Below are positions 7,843 through 16,400 of a stretch of 17,661 bases of DNA, one piece after another (the stretch's first letter is position 1; each line of letters starts with the position of its first letter). Below the pieces are notes generated by a model, which saw only the letters and a program-made list of their open reading frames with translations, had not been told where the DNA came from and searched no databases. The stretch lies in the NCBI GenBank assembly GCA_045542115.1, contig JAZQKK010000032.1, positions 1 to 17,661 of the forward strand. The letters are read 5' to 3'. Source of the DNA: RGIG995 sp045542115. Lineage in GTDB: Bacteria; Bacillota; Clostridia; Oscillospirales; UBA644. Made by a program: the position numbers and the translations under genes.

Positions 7843-8613
7843 ATGGGACGCTTTGACGGAATCTTAATCTGTTCCGATATCGACGGAACGCTGGCTGACC
7901 GTCGGGAGATTCCCCCGGAAAACCGGGAGGCCATCAAGTACTTTCAATCCGAAGGGGGAATTTTTACCCTGGCCACCGGACGGGAGGTTCGGTATCTGGA
8001 ACGGTTACATCTTGAAGTAAACGGACCGATGATTACCGAAAACGGTGCCCGCATTTTCGACCCGGCCTTGGGGCGGACGCTTTGGACCTTTCCTTTGGAT
8101 GGTTCGGAAATGCTGTTGGAATGGCTCGACGCTCAGAAAATTCCCAAGATTTCTCTCGGCTTTACCGACGAATATCTGGACGGAATCGAAGGTTCTGTTC
8201 TGGAAACGGTTCTCTCCCATAAAACCGGGGAATTGTTGCAGATCGTCTGTGCTTTTGCCGGGGAAGAAGAGGCGATTTCCTTACGGGACCGGGGTAGAGA
8301 ACGGTTCGGGGCTCGGTACGATATCTGTCGCAGTTGGGAAACCGGAGTGGAGTTTATTTCTCCGTTGGGAGGAAAGGGAAACTGTCTTCGGTGTTTAAAA
8401 CAGGCTATGGCAGACCGGATCCATACGGCGATTGCCATCGGAGATTTTGAAAACGACCGAGAACTTCTTCGGGCCGCAGACCGGGCCTTTGCTCCGGAAA
8501 ACGCCTGTCCGGAGGTGTTAGCCGAGGCCGACCGGGTGCTGTGCCACTTTAAACAGGGGGCAATCGCTGAATTGATTACATTGTTGGAAAAGGAATCCAA
8601 GGGGGTAGTTTGA
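7843..8613 (+). CDS. HAD-superfamily hydrolase, Cof-like phosphatase
   Basis: A 256-residue cytoplasmic phosphatase of the Cof (class IIB HAD) type, which typically dephosphorylates sugar phosphates, flavin precursors or similar small molecules; the substrate here is unknown. Motif I is DIDGTL with nucleophile Asp12 and general acid/base Asp14. Motif II is Thr45 in LATGRE, motif III is Lys178 in GGKGNCL, and motif IV is GDFEND with Asp201 and Asp205. The cap region lies between motifs II and III, as usual for the class. It starts directly after the tex stop codon, using AAAGGAA inside the end of tex, with a slightly long spacing. Its stop codon overlaps the next start by one base, so the three genes are probably coupled. 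Confidence 0.9.
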   Translation: MGRFDGILICSDIDGTLADRREIPPENREAIKYFQSEGGIFTLATGREVRYLERLHLEVNGPMITENGARIFDPALGRTLWTFPLDGSEMLLEWLDAQKIPKISLGFTDEYLDGIEGSVLETVLSHKTGELLQIVCAFAGEEEAISLRDRGRERFGARYDICRSWETGVEFISPLGGKGNCLRCLKQAMADRIHTAIAIGDFENDRELLRAADRAFAPENACPEVLAEADRVLCHFKQGAIAELITLLEKESKGVV

Positions 8614-9419
8614 TGATGAAATGGTATCGCATTTTCGCCGTACTTCTGGCGGTTGTCCTTTGTCTTGGGCTGACGGCCTGCGGCGGGGGAGAAGAGATTC
8701 CGGAGGTGTCCAAGGAAGATTTATCGGCAATGACCGACGCGGAACTGATTCCGCTGTTGCTGGACCGGTACGCTTCGTATACCGAGCCCCGGGCTTTTGC
8801 GGGAGAGATGTCCCAGATATATCGGTCGGGAGATTCTGTGATTGCTTCGATGCAGGGAAGTTTTCGGAGCAACGGCGTGGACCGGACGATGACGGTGACT
8901 TCTTCTGCGGGAGATAAGAGCAAAACGGCAGTCTACACGTTCAGCGGCGGTGTTTTTTACGCCAGCGACGGCGAAGCCTATCAATGTCCGGCTACGGAAG
9001 AACAGGTAGTTTCCTATTTTTCCGGAAAATATCCTTCGTTTGGAGCGGTTTCCGAGTATGGATTCGTCCGTAAGGACCTTCTTCGCAGTGACAACGGGGA
9101 GTATACGTTGGTCCTTTCCGGACCGGTCAACGCCTTGGGCAATGCGGACGTGACGGGGCTTCTCACCGCGTGGGAAAGTCCGGTGACGTTGTCTTCCTTT
9201 TCGGAGATCTATCTGACGCTTTGGTTTTCGCCGGAAGGAGACCTTCGGGGACAGACCTTGGGATTTGACTGTAAAATGACCACGGACGGGATCGAAACGG
9301 AAGGAACGGTACGGTTTCAATTTTTAATCCGCTCCGTTGATCCGGTACAACCGCCCATTTCCGCTCCCGAAGGAGCAGAATCTTACAAAACTGCGGAAAA
9401 ATCCCCCTTCGAGGCGTAA
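8613..9419 (+). CDS. Lipoprotein of unknown function
   Basis: A 268-residue surface lipoprotein. The signal peptide ends in lipobox LTAC with Cys23. ATG 8613 overlaps the phosphatase stop (TGATG) and AAGGGGG lies about eight bases upstream; ATG 8616 is an alternative. After a short acidic stretch comes a helix-like segment (SAMTDAELIPLLLDRYASY), then alternating polar/hydrophobic strands, a FSGGVFYASDGEAY turn and a late LTLWFSPEGDLRG strand. This layout recalls LolA/LppX-like or other half-barrel lipoproteins, but no family is assigned. The next lipoprotein, at 9539, has the same order of elements and is probably a diverged paralogue. No terminator is evident after it, only a weak AT-rich dyad at 9454-9478. 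Confidence 0.82.
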   Translation: MMKWYRIFAVLLAVVLCLGLTACGGGEEIPEVSKEDLSAMTDAELIPLLLDRYASYTEPRAFAGEMSQIYRSGDSVIASMQGSFRSNGVDRTMTVTSSAGDKSKTAVYTFSGGVFYASDGEAYQCPATEEQVVSYFSGKYPSFGAVSEYGFVRKDLLRSDNGEYTLVLSGPVNALGNADVTGLLTAWESPVTLSSFSEIYLTLWFSPEGDLRGQTLGFDCKMTTDGIETEGTVRFQFLIRSVDPVQPPISAPEGAESYKTAEKSPFEA

Positions 9420-9493
9420 TTTCATAGAAACAATTAAAAAATTATTTTTGTCTTAAAAGTTCATTTTTTACACTTTTATGTTCGGATTTTGCA

Positions 9494-9522
9494 TTTACTT
9501 CCCCGGGGAAGTCTGCTATACT
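9494..9522 (+). promoter_or_regulatory. Promoter of the lipoprotein-GH2 operon
   Basis: TTTACT at 9494-9499 (four of six consensus bases) and TATACT at 9517-9522 are separated by 17 bases. The palindrome at 9497-9512 overlaps the -35 box and fills most of the spacer, so the promoter is likely controlled by a repressor or activator. Confidence 0.7.
9497..9512. promoter_or_regulatory. 16-base perfect palindrome, candidate operator
   Basis: ACTTCCCC followed directly by GGGGAAGT is a perfect uninterrupted inverted repeat. It covers part of the -35 box and most of the spacer of the promoter for the lipoprotein and GH2 genes, the classic site for a dimeric repressor. Which protein binds is unknown. 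AraC-family proteins usually prefer direct repeats, so the nearby regulator is not an obvious match. Confidence 0.6.
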
Positions 9523-9538
9523 GAGAAAGGTGATGTTT

Positions 9539-10327
9539 ATGAAAGTCAAGAACTGGTTGCTTGTGTTGGTTGCGGTGTTGCTGACGGTTGGAATGACGGT
9601 GGGGATGACGGCTTGTAATCCTACGCCGGAAGCCCCGAAAGAACCCCAGATTCCCGGCCCGTTGCAAGCAGAAAGCGACGACGCGTTACTGGCCCGGTTC
9701 TTGGGCGAGTACGAAAAAGCCCTTTCCGCGCCGGCCTACTTTAAAGAATACCGGCAAAGCACTCGTCTCGACGGCGAACTGGTCAACAACGCGATAGGCT
9801 ATTTTATGGTCAACGGCGATGATTTTTTGGTTCAATGGGAAGAATCTCCCCAGGGAATCGGAGCTGTGCAGACGGTGATTTTGACCTATTTGGACGGAAC
9901 TCTGTACACCCAGCGGGACGGGGCGGTGGAGCAGGTCGAAACCGACCTTACTTCTGCCCTCAGTCAGTTGGAGTCCGTGGGATTGGTTTACCGTCAAGCC
10001 GCGCTGTCGGATATTTCCGACAAAACCTTGACCCGGAACCCCGACGGAACCTTTGCCGTGAATCTCACTTTGACCGAGGCCGCGTTGCAGCAGATTTCTC
10101 AAAAGGCGCTTTCGGCGAGTGCGGTGGCAGGTCTTGACCCGAAGTTGAACGGGGTTGCAGTTACGCTGACGTTCTCGATGGAGGGAACCCTTTTGAAAAG
10201 TGTGTTTACCACCGACGTGAGCGTAACGTCGGACGGACAGACCCGTACCTGTACCACCGAAGGGTATTTGAAATACACGTCCTTTGACGCTTCGACCATC
10301 ACCGTTAAAGCTCCCGAAGTAAAATAA
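9539..10327 (+). CDS. Lipoprotein of unknown function, paralogue-like to 8613-9419
   Basis: A 262-residue lipoprotein with a long hydrophobic signal peptide and lipobox MTAC (Cys26), then a proline-rich linker. Start ATG 9539 is preferred over GTG 9530 and ATG 9533 because GAGAAAGG sits at the right distance. The mature part begins with a helix-like segment (SDDALLARFLGEYEKAL), continues with strands including LTYLDGTLYTQRDGAVEQ, a helix-rich middle, and a late VTLTFSMEGTLLKSVF strand. The order matches the lipoprotein ending at 9419. It is first in a probable operon with the GH2 enzyme, 19 bases before its start. A sugar-binding or envelope role is possible but unsupported by motifs. Confidence 0.8.
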   Translation: MKVKNWLLVLVAVLLTVGMTVGMTACNPTPEAPKEPQIPGPLQAESDDALLARFLGEYEKALSAPAYFKEYRQSTRLDGELVNNAIGYFMVNGDDFLVQWEESPQGIGAVQTVILTYLDGTLYTQRDGAVEQVETDLTSALSQLESVGLVYRQAALSDISDKTLTRNPDGTFAVNLTLTEAALQQISQKALSASAVAGLDPKLNGVAVTLTFSMEGTLLKSVFTTDVSVTSDGQTRTCTTEGYLKYTSFDASTITVKAPEVK

Positions 10328-10328
10328 A

Positions 10329-10346
10329 AACGATAGGAGAATCGTT
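10329..10346 (+). promoter_or_regulatory. Hairpin presenting the GH2 ribosome binding site in its loop
   Basis: AACGAT (10329-10334) pairs perfectly with ATCGTT (10341-10346), leaving exactly AGGAGA, the ribosome binding site, as the six-base loop; the ATG follows at once. Such a stem could modulate translation of the GH2 gene relative to the upstream lipoprotein. Six pairs are weak, so chance is possible. Confidence 0.5.
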
Positions 10347-12110
10347 ATGGTTGATTTGAGAAAAGAATATCCCCGCCCCCAACTGGTCCGCTCCTCCTGG
10401 CTTTGCTTGAACGGAACCTGGGAATTTGAAATTGACAACGCCCGGGTCGGCGTGTGGAAGGAGTATTGGAACCGTCCTTCTCTGTCCGGGGAAATTACCG
10501 TTCCTTATTGCCCCGAAAGTGAACTTTCCGGCGTGGGAAATAAGGATTTTATGTCCTGTGTTTGGTATCGCAAAGTAATTACCCTTCCGGAAGAATTTGC
10601 CGGAAAACGGGCGATTTTGCACTTTGGTGCGGTGGATTATCTGGCCACGTTGTACGTCAACGGCAAAAAAATCGGAGCCCATATGGGGGGATATACCCCG
10701 TTTTCCTTTGATATTACCGACGCGCTGACCGACGGAGAGAACGTCTTGGTTCTTTCTGCCGACGACGACGTTCGTTCCCGGAAGCAGCCCGGGGGAAAGC
10801 AGAGCAGTAAGCTGGATTCGTACGGTTGTTATTATACCCGGACTACCGGCATTTGGCAGAGTGTCTGGATGGAGGCGGTAGACGTTTCCCGGGTAGAGAC
10901 CTATCGAGTTTATCCCGACGTTTCCAACGGCACCGTCACGCTGCAATTCCAGATGACCGGGGCCTCGATGGGTGGAACGTTGACCGTTTTTGCGTCGTAT
11001 GAAGGTGCGGATATGGGCAGTGCTTCTACGGTGGTCAGCGGTTGTACCGCTACCGTAACCCTTCCTCTGAAAGAAAAGCATCTTTGGGAAATCGGAAACG
11101 GTCGGTTGTACGATATCGCCGTAACCCTGAAAAAAGACGGCGCGACGGTGGATTCCTTCACCGGCTATTTCGGTCTTCGGGAAGTGGGATTGACCGATAA
11201 GGGAATGACCCTGAACGGCAAGATTTTCTTTGGTCGCTTTATTTTGGACCAAGGGTTTTTCCCTGACGGTATTTACACTGCTCCCAGCGACGACGCGCTG
11301 AAATTTGACATTGAAGCGTCGATGAAGTTGGGTTTCAACGGTGCCCGGATGCATCAGAAAGTTTTCGAGCCCCGGTATTTGTATTGGGCCGACCGGTTGG
11401 GATATCTGGTCTGGGGGGAATATCCTTCCTGGGGAATTGATATTTCTGAGGCCGGCAGCGTTCAGCATTATCTGCGGGAATGGTTGGAATCGGTGGAACG
11501 GGATTTCTCTCACCCTTCCTTGATTGGCTGGTGTCCTTTCAACGAGACTTGGGACGAGAAAAACGGCCGTCGGCAGTGTGACGACGTGATCGATATGGTC
11601 TACCGGGCCACCAAATACGCCGACCCCACCCGTCCTTGCATTGATACCAGCGGGAACTATCACGTGGCGCATTGCGGACTTTGGGACGTGCACGATTACG
11701 AACAGGACGTGGAGAAATTCGCTTCCTACTACGCCGAAATCGATAAAGGCATTGTTTTGGACCAGGTTGAACGGCGGCACTCCGGCCGTCAATTCTACGA
11801 CGGAACCCCCGTCTTTATGAGTGAATACGGCGGAATCCGTTGGGACGTGGACGCGCCCTCCGATTCGTGGGGCTACGGTGTTTCCGTAACCTCCGAAGAG
11901 GAATTTAAGGCCCGTTATAAGGGGCTTACGGACGTTCTTCTGGACAACGAACGTATTATGGCCCTTTGCTACACCCAATTGACCGACGTGGAACAGGAAT
12001 GTAACGGTCTTCTGACTTACGACCGTCGCTTCAAATTTGATCCCGAATTCTTCCACGCCGTCAATACCCGCAAAGCCAAGATCGAAGAAAGAAGCAAAGA
12101 AAAGCGATAA
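10347..12110 (+). CDS. Glycoside hydrolase family 2 enzyme (beta-galactosidase/glucuronidase type)
   Basis: A 587-residue cytoplasmic exo-glycosidase; there is no signal peptide. The N-terminal sugar-binding jelly roll (about 1-180) contains LYVNGKKIGAHMGGYTPF and GIWQSVWME, an immunoglobulin-like beta-sandwich spans about 183-285, and the catalytic TIM barrel fills the rest. The acid/base is Glu400 in CPFNETW and the nucleophile is Glu493 in SEYGG; both are intact. It is about as long as beta-glucuronidases and much shorter than LacZ, lacking C-terminal accessory domains. Beta-galactosidase, glucuronidase or mannosidase activity cannot be told apart from these motifs. The start is fixed by AGGAGA six bases upstream. 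It follows a lipoprotein in the same operon and precedes an AraC regulator that may respond to its substrate. Confidence 0.92.
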   Translation: MVDLRKEYPRPQLVRSSWLCLNGTWEFEIDNARVGVWKEYWNRPSLSGEITVPYCPESELSGVGNKDFMSCVWYRKVITLPEEFAGKRAILHFGAVDYLATLYVNGKKIGAHMGGYTPFSFDITDALTDGENVLVLSADDDVRSRKQPGGKQSSKLDSYGCYYTRTTGIWQSVWMEAVDVSRVETYRVYPDVSNGTVTLQFQMTGASMGGTLTVFASYEGADMGSASTVVSGCTATVTLPLKEKHLWEIGNGRLYDIAVTLKKDGATVDSFTGYFGLREVGLTDKGMTLNGKIFFGRFILDQGFFPDGIYTAPSDDALKFDIEASMKLGFNGARMHQKVFEPRYLYWADRLGYLVWGEYPSWGIDISEAGSVQHYLREWLESVERDFSHPSLIGWCPFNETWDEKNGRRQCDDVIDMVYRATKYADPTRPCIDTSGNYHVAHCGLWDVHDYEQDVEKFASYYAEIDKGIVLDQVERRHSGRQFYDGTPVFMSEYGGIRWDVDAPSDSWGYGVSVTSEEEFKARYKGLTDVLLDNERIMALCYTQLTDVEQECNGLLTYDRRFKFDPEFFHAVNTRKAKIEERSKEKR

Positions 12111-12121
12111 AAGAACAAAAT

Positions 12122-12153
12122 GCCGGCACGAATTCCCGTGTCGGCTGTTTCTT
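12122..12153 (+). terminator. Probable terminator of the lipoprotein-GH2 operon
   Basis: A nine-pair GC-rich stem (12122-12130 with 12137-12145, one G-T) with a six-base loop is followed by TGTTTCTT. A-rich bases upstream may extend the stem. It lies just after the GH2 stop codon. Confidence 0.7.
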
Positions 12154-12163
12154 GGAAAAGACA

Positions 12164-12193
12164 AAGCCCCGTATTCGGACAAATACGGGGCTT
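12164..12193. terminator. Second hairpin, possibly terminating leftward transcription
   Basis: A perfect 12-pair stem (12164-12175 with 12182-12193) with a six-base loop. On the plus strand no T-tract follows. On the minus strand it is followed by a T-rich run (TTTGTCTTTTCC), so it suits termination of a transcript coming from the right. The rest of the 277-base gap holds AT-rich DNA, a small GGGAAAAATCCC dyad and the AraC promoter. Confidence 0.5.
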
Positions 12194-12332
12194 CGCCATT
12201 GGAGTATATCTCGGACGAACGATATAAGCAAATTTTATGTTGAATCCGGGAAAAATCCCTGATTTATGCTTTTATTATATCACATATTTTTCTGAAAAAA
12301 TATACTTTTCTTGCCGATTTTTAAGACACATC

Positions 12333-12361
12333 TTGCTTTTTTTAGAAAAATGTGGTATACT
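12333..12361 (+). promoter_or_regulatory. Promoter of the AraC-family regulator
   Basis: TTGCTT at 12333-12338 and TATACT at 12356-12361 are separated by 17 bases. The ATG is 27 bases after the -10 box, giving a very short leader. The flanking DNA is strongly AT-rich. Confidence 0.75.
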
Positions 12362-12387
12362 GTAACTATCAGGAAAGGAGCGTTCGT

Positions 12388-13212
12388 ATGGCAAAGATGT
12401 ATTTTGAAGAGTTTCGCCGCCGCGTTACCGACGACGTACCCTACGCGGTTTTCCACCGTGCCGACGTGAATTACGTATCCCACATTCACGAAGAAATTGA
12501 GGTGGGGTACGTGATTTCCGGTACCATTCGTGCCGGAAACGATTCTCAGGAATATTTGTTGCATCCGGGAGATATGTTTGTGTTTATGCCGGAAGAAATT
12601 CATTCTCTGACGTCGGTAACCCCCAACACGGTAGACGTTTTACGGATTTTGCCCAAGCAGAGCGAAAAGGTGGATTTTTCCCTGCTCCGTCTGGATTCCA
12701 ACCGGGTTTCCGCGGCGGATGGCGGATATGGGGAACTGGCCGAACCGGTGTTGCAGATGATTCGGGAATACGACGGGGACTGTGAGGGACGGGAAATGGC
12801 ACTTCGTAAATGCCGGTATGAGATCTTCTTGGCCATTTTGCGGGGTCTGAAACATTCTTCCGTTCCGGGAGACGAAAAACAGCGGATTGCCAGTCGCACG
12901 TCATTGTTGCGCCAGGTCAACGATTATATTTCCGAGCATTACGCCGAGCCTGTTTCTTTGGACGAAATCGCAGATTATTGCGGATATTCCAAATATTATT
13001 TCGCCCATACCATCAAAGAAGTCACCGGTTCTTCTTTTTTGGATTTTCTTACGATGTATCGCTTGAATCTTGCCTGCGTGCGGTTGCGGGACCGGGACAG
13101 TTCGGTGACGCAGATCGCTTTTGACTGCGGTTTTAATAATCTGCGCTCCTTTAATCGGATGTTTCGTAAACATTATCACACGACCCCCACCGAATATCGA
13201 CGCAAGGCGTGA
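12388..13212 (+). CDS. AraC-family transcriptional regulator with N-terminal cupin
   Basis: A 274-residue DNA-binding regulator. The N-terminal cupin-like sensor (about 20-110) has HIHEEIEVGYVISG with His32 and His34, then LHPGDMFVFMPEEIHSL, the usual effector-binding fold for sugars in this family. The C-terminal domain (about 177-272) holds two helix-turn-helix motifs: SLDEIADYCGYSKYYFAHTI and SVTQIAFDCGFNNLRSFNRM, then the closing HTTPTEYRRK. ATG 12388 follows GAAAGGAG at seven bases; the in-frame GTG at 12352 overlaps the -10 box and is rejected. The gene has its own promoter and terminator. By position it may control the GH2 gene upstream, which is an inference. Confidence 0.93.
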   Translation: MAKMYFEEFRRRVTDDVPYAVFHRADVNYVSHIHEEIEVGYVISGTIRAGNDSQEYLLHPGDMFVFMPEEIHSLTSVTPNTVDVLRILPKQSEKVDFSLLRLDSNRVSAADGGYGELAEPVLQMIREYDGDCEGREMALRKCRYEIFLAILRGLKHSSVPGDEKQRIASRTSLLRQVNDYISEHYAEPVSLDEIADYCGYSKYYFAHTIKEVTGSSFLDFLTMYRLNLACVRLRDRDSSVTQIAFDCGFNNLRSFNRMFRKHYHTTPTEYRRKA

Positions 13213-13286
13213 TTTTTTTACGAAAACCACATTTTACTATATCTTCCGTTCTTTGATTGAAAAACCGAAAAATTGACACTAAATAT

Positions 13287-13325
13287 GCCCCGTTCCGTCT
13301 TTTTGGACCGGGGCGTTTTGCTTTC
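13287..13325 (+). terminator. Rho-independent terminator of the AraC gene
   Basis: GCCCCGTTCC at 13287-13296 pairs with GGACCGGGGC at 13305-13314 (one mismatch) around an eight-base loop, followed by GTTTTGCTTT. It ends the regulator transcript 75 bases after its stop codon. Confidence 0.8.
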
Positions 13326-13404
13326 CAATATCTCCCTCAATCGTTACAATTGCAACAAAAACCGCAAAAAAATGAAACGCCTTTTTGAACTTTCAGAAAA
13401 GGTA

Positions 13405-13433
13405 TTGCAATTAGGCCTTGTATATGATAAAAT
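13405..13433 (+). promoter_or_regulatory. Promoter of the giant surface protein
   Basis: TTGCAA at 13405-13410 and TAAAAT at 13428-13433 have a 17-base spacer. An ATTGCAA heptamer at 13404-13410 overlaps the -35 box and recurs at 13349-13355. The remaining upstream gap (13326-13404) is AT-rich with a weak CCTTTT/AAAAGG dyad at 13380-13402 and nothing coding. Confidence 0.6.
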
Positions 13434-13482
13434 AAATGCATAGTATGGGGAAATTATCCCTAAGTTCATAAGGAGAGATACT

Positions 13483-16400
13483 ATGAAAAAGAAACTTGCA
13501 CTGATTCTTTCCATCGTGTTAGTTCTTTCCGTAACCGTTGGCGCCTTTGTGCTGTCAACGTTTGCAGCGAGCGGAGTTGCCTATGCACAGCAAAAAGCAA
13601 CTGCACTTTGGGAAGCAACTTCAGCAGGAAACAAGGCAACGGGATTCCGTGTGAATACCACTGCCACTGCTGAAATCAGCGGGTCCGGTAATCTGGCGGA
13701 CCTCGGCGTGAAAAATGCCGACGGCACCGACACTACCGTTACGTACGCGTTCCAAGACGGCGTGCTGACCCTGTCCGGTAACGGAGAAACCGTGAAGATT
13801 CCGAATTTGAACGCTAACGGTGCTCTGTGGCTGGTTTTGAATAACGTTTCCATCGACGGCGTGATCCGAATGCACAATGCTTTGGGTGCTGTGGATAATC
13901 CCACTGTGGATCGGCCGTTGATCATTTCCTCCCCGGTCGATGCGAATCTTAACGTTAAGGATTACGTTACCGATACCAACGTTAAGGGCGGTATGATTAT
14001 CAATGATGTCGACACCAATAATGTTATCCGCAATCACGGTTCTATCGTGATTTTGGGTGATATCGGGGTGAATTTCCCCGGGGCGAAGGGCGGTGACTGC
14101 ATCTCTGTTCATCGGAACGGCGTGGCAAAATCTTTGATTTTGGCCTTCGGCCGTCCTTCTGCTGCCGGCGGACAGACGCCGAATTCGGATTCCGCAAATA
14201 ACAGAATCCTCACTCAAGGGGCGACGAGCGGCGGTGAATTGACCATCACCGGTGACATCTTCGGAAGAGAGAACGTCATCCTCACGTTGGTCGGACGTAT
14301 TTATTCTTCTTCTTGCCTCAACGTTCGCGACGGTGCAAACGTAAGCGTAACTCTTCCTGCGACTTGCACAGGTTCGGTTTTGGAAACCAATGCGAACCAA
14401 AATATTGCACTGACGGAGGATTCTACGCTTCGCGTCTATTCTTCCAACGCAATCACCACCAAGGAAGTTACTGCGGACGAAACCTCCCTTGTTTACGTTG
14501 AAAATAAAGGCGCAGACGGAATGTCTACCTACACGTTCCCCGTTGCCGGGAAGTACAACGTGGGCGCCGACGTGATTTCTGTTTCGAAGAACGAAGCTAT
14601 CGTTGCAAATTCTGCTCTCTCCTTTGAACGGGCGGCTGACAATGCTACTGTTACCGGCAGTGTTATCCGCTACATAGACGATGACGGCGCCGTCCGCAGA
14701 CTGTTTGATGCATCCGGCGACGACGTGATCTCTACCATTAAAGATAATAATGGTACCGGCACGGTATCTTTTGATGCGAAAAACAGCGTTGTTACCATCA
14801 ACGGTGTTTCCGGTCGTCAGATTCGGCCTAACGTGAATAAAGATTTTACTTTGAAGGTCGTTGGCGAAAATACGTTCGCTGCCACCGGCGCTCAGGTGAT
14901 TTGGAGCTTTGGTACCGGTGCTATGACCGTGGCCGATGATGGCAATGCCGCTACGGTGGATAAGATTACCGTCACCGGTTCTCAGAGTTATCTGCTGGGG
15001 GCTGAGGATTCCAACCTCACCTTTGCAGGTGCCGTGGACGTGACCCTGTCCGGTGGATTCGGTTTGATTCACGCCGGTAGCAGCAAAAACATTACCATTC
15101 AGGACAACGTAAAGATTACGATTGCTGCTGCTACCGGAGACGCGATCTACACCGGCGGTGCGATCAACGTTGCCGGCGGTACGATTGTCAACAACACCGG
15201 TATGGTTCTGCTGAGAAGTACCAATAAGATTGAAGTATCCGGCGGTACGATTACGACCACCGGCAACGGCGCGTTGCTGAAAGGTCAAGGCGCTTCCAGC
15301 TCGGTTGTCGTTAAGGGCGGTGTTTTGACGACTCCCACCACGGGTGCCATCATCGCCGGTGAAAACGACGTTAAAATTTCCAACGGGTATCTCTCCGGTG
15401 GTAAAATCGCAGGTAAAGGCCTCGTTATCGAAGGGGACGAAGCGGTCTTCTCCGAACAGGGCGTTTACACTGCGGATAAATATGTCAGCGGTACCTTTGT
15501 GAGCACTTACGGTGACCACAACGTTTTGGGTGGTTACACCAATGCCACCGGTACTGCTGAAACGGAAGGTTTGCAGATCAAGGGCGGTACCGTTCGTTCG
15601 ACTGCAACCGCTTCCAACGCGATCCGCGGGGATAACGTTCGTATTTCCGGCGGTAACGTAACCGTACTCGGATCTCCCTCCGGCGGTATCTTTACCAACG
15701 AAGGAAATGAAGATATGGTCATTTCCGGCGGTAAGATTGCCATTTCCGTTTCCGGCGGCAGCGGTATCCATATGGACCCCAAGTCCGGCTTCCGTGCGAC
15801 GGGGAATATTGTCATTTCTGACAAAGCGGATATCACCATCAACAACACTGGTAGTGCTGCCGGTATCCGGAACAACGTTACGGGCGGATCCATTAAGATT
15901 TCCGGTGGGAACGTTAATGCCACGGTTCCCGGAAGCTACGCTTTGTTTGCTCCGAATCTGGCGATTTCCGGCGGTCTGACGAATGCCACGGCCGGTAAGG
16001 ATTATGCCGTTTACGCTAACAATATCCTGGTCGAAGGCGGGGAATTGACCGCTAAGTCTGTTGTGACTTCGAATTGGAACGGTGTCGTCTGTGCTACTAA
16101 TTCTTACGAACAGACCAAGGGTATTGTCAACATCGTTTTGGATGCTCCCAATGCCGGCAGTGGTACGGCTGTCGCGCTTTTGATGAAGGCGGATACTGCT
16201 ACCAAGGCAGACTTTGCAGGCGGCGAACTGAACATTACGCAGTCCGGTGTCGGCAACGCGTCTACCCGTGTTTACGGCATTTGGTCCAACAACTGCGACC
16301 TGAACTTCAAAGGCACGGACGTCAGCATCGACCTGACCCAGAATGCCGGCACTTTGGATGACTACATTGCCGGTATTAAGACGCAAAAGGGATATGATAT

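Noticed and set aside
10305..12182. Minus-strand frame of 625 codons
   Set aside because: It is the shadow of the GH2 gene, whose catalytic motifs are intact on the plus strand.
12352..12387. Upstream GTG start for the AraC gene
   Set aside because: It overlaps the promoter -10 box, so it cannot be on the transcript.
13273..13278. Perfect TTGACA as a second promoter for the surface protein
   Set aside because: No -10 box lies 16-18 bases downstream; that region is the AraC terminator stem.
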